The notes under the pieces were generated by a model. The model did no database searches, was not told the origin of the DNA, and was given only the letters and a program-made list of their open reading frames with translations. DNA of 8,599 nucleotides from Candidatus Thioglobus sp. (GTDB taxonomy: Bacteria; Pseudomonadota; Gammaproteobacteria; PS1; Thioglobaceae), in NCBI GenBank assembly GCA_003978285.1, contig QOAB01000089.1, positions 1 through 8,599 on the forward strand, written 5' to 3'. The stretch's first letter is position 1, and every line of letters starts with the position of its first letter. The position numbers and the translations under genes were made by a program. Of this stretch, positions 8,088 through 8,599 are shown piece after piece.

Positions 8088-8599
8088 CTAGTCGGTCTTT
8101 TTGTTACGGGCTCTTTTGCGCTCAGTCTCACCCAATATGCGTTTACGAATACGAGTAGAGTTTGGTGTTACCTCTACCAACTCATCATCATCAATGAATT
8201 CTAAAGCTTGCTCAAGGTCTAACTTAATTGCTGGTGTTAATGACACCGCCTCATCTGTACCTGAAGAACGTACGTTAGTAAGTTGCTTGCCTTTCATCAC
8301 GTTAACCACCAAATCTTTATCACGTGCATGAATACCAACCACCATACCTTCATAAATATCAGTATTGTGCTCTACAAAGAATTTACCACTCTTTTGCAGA
8401 TTGAAAATTGCATAGGCAACCGCCTTGCCTTGATTCATAGAGATTAAAGAGCCATTAGAACGCTGGCCAATCTGACCTGGCTTTTGCGGCTTATAAGCAT
8501 CAAACGTTGAATTCATCAAACCAGTACCCGTAGTTGCTGTTAAGAATTCAGTTCTAAAACCGATTAAACCACGTGCTGGAATGTTAAAGTCTAGTTTTA
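8088..8599 (-). CDS. typA: Translational GTPase TypA/BipA, C-terminal part (5' end outside window)
   Basis: TypA (BipA) is an EF-G-like ribosome-binding GTPase involved in ribosome assembly and stress or cold adaptation. The window holds its last 169 codons, about 28% of the roughly 600-residue protein; the GTPase domain lies beyond the right edge. The visible part reads LDFNIPARGLIGFRTEFLTA at the edge, then TGTGLMNSTFDAY, SGKFFVEHNTDIYEGMVVGI, a KGKQLTNVRSSGTDEA stretch and LEQALEFIDDDELVEVTP. These match the end of the EF-G domain V-like region and the unique TypA C-terminal domain that contacts tRNA and the ribosome. It ends in a basic tail (RKRILGETERKRARNKKTD). Internal TTG and ATG codons at 8519 and 8516 are not starts, because the conserved sequence continues upstream in frame to the edge. 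No defect is visible. Confidence 0.96.
   Translation of the reverse strand, partial: KLDFNIPARGLIGFRTEFLTATTGTGLMNSTFDAYKPQKPGQIGQRSNGSLISMNQGKAVAYAIFNLQKSGKFFVEHNTDIYEGMVVGIHARDKDLVVNVMKGKQLTNVRSSGTDEAVSLTPAIKLDLEQALEFIDDDELVEVTPNSTRIRKRILGETERKRARNKKTD

Noticed and set aside
8101..8331. Plus-strand open stretch opposite typA
   Set aside because: It is antisense to a conserved gene with no supporting features.
8088..8519. A separate small 143-codon gene starting at 8519
   Set aside because: The codon at 8519 is TTG, and the conserved TypA sequence continues upstream in the same frame to the window edge, so it is the 3' part of typA.

Overview
The window is a compact, AT-rich stretch of bacterial chromosome with almost no non-coding DNA. 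LeuC, LeuD, RuvA and TypA all closely resemble their Escherichia coli counterparts by recall, which points to a gammaproteobacterium. The low G+C (about 40% by eye), short gaps and overlapping genes would suit a streamlined marine lineage or one related to sulfur-oxidising symbionts, but that placement is an inference. I see no RNA gene, insertion sequence, CRISPR array or prophage.

Left part (plus strand): after a possible 15-codon tail of an unrecognised upstream gene come leuC and leuD, the two subunits of isopropylmalate isomerase in leucine biosynthesis. They overlap by one base (TAATG). leuD then overlaps ruvA, the Holliday-junction-binding subunit of RuvAB, by four bases (ATGA). Neither leuB nor ruvC/ruvB is beside them in the window, so a leucine pathway pair is translationally coupled to a DNA repair gene.

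Middle: 35 bases after ruvA begins a 756-residue exported protein. It has a signal peptide, a DUF255/SPATA20-type thioredoxin-like domain with a C-H-W-C-H site, a long six-hairpin glycosidase-like region, and a C-terminal module resembling the N-terminal domain of DsbD with its own cysteine pair. This is the most unusual gene here: it looks like a single-chain periplasmic thiol-redox protein. Its start codon directly abuts a perfect extended -10 promoter element that sits in the loop of a 6-bp inverted repeat, so its mRNA may be leaderless.

Right part (minus strand): the 3' portion of typA/bipA (translational GTPase) enters from the right edge. It is followed after 40 bases by a complete 1014-residue AcrB-type RND transporter gene with no adaptor or outer-membrane channel gene in view. 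The transporter gene also has an extended -10 element so close to its ATG that the predicted leader is about 2 bases. Its stop codon overlaps that of the DUF255 gene in a shared TTAA, leaving no intergenic space between the two convergent genes.
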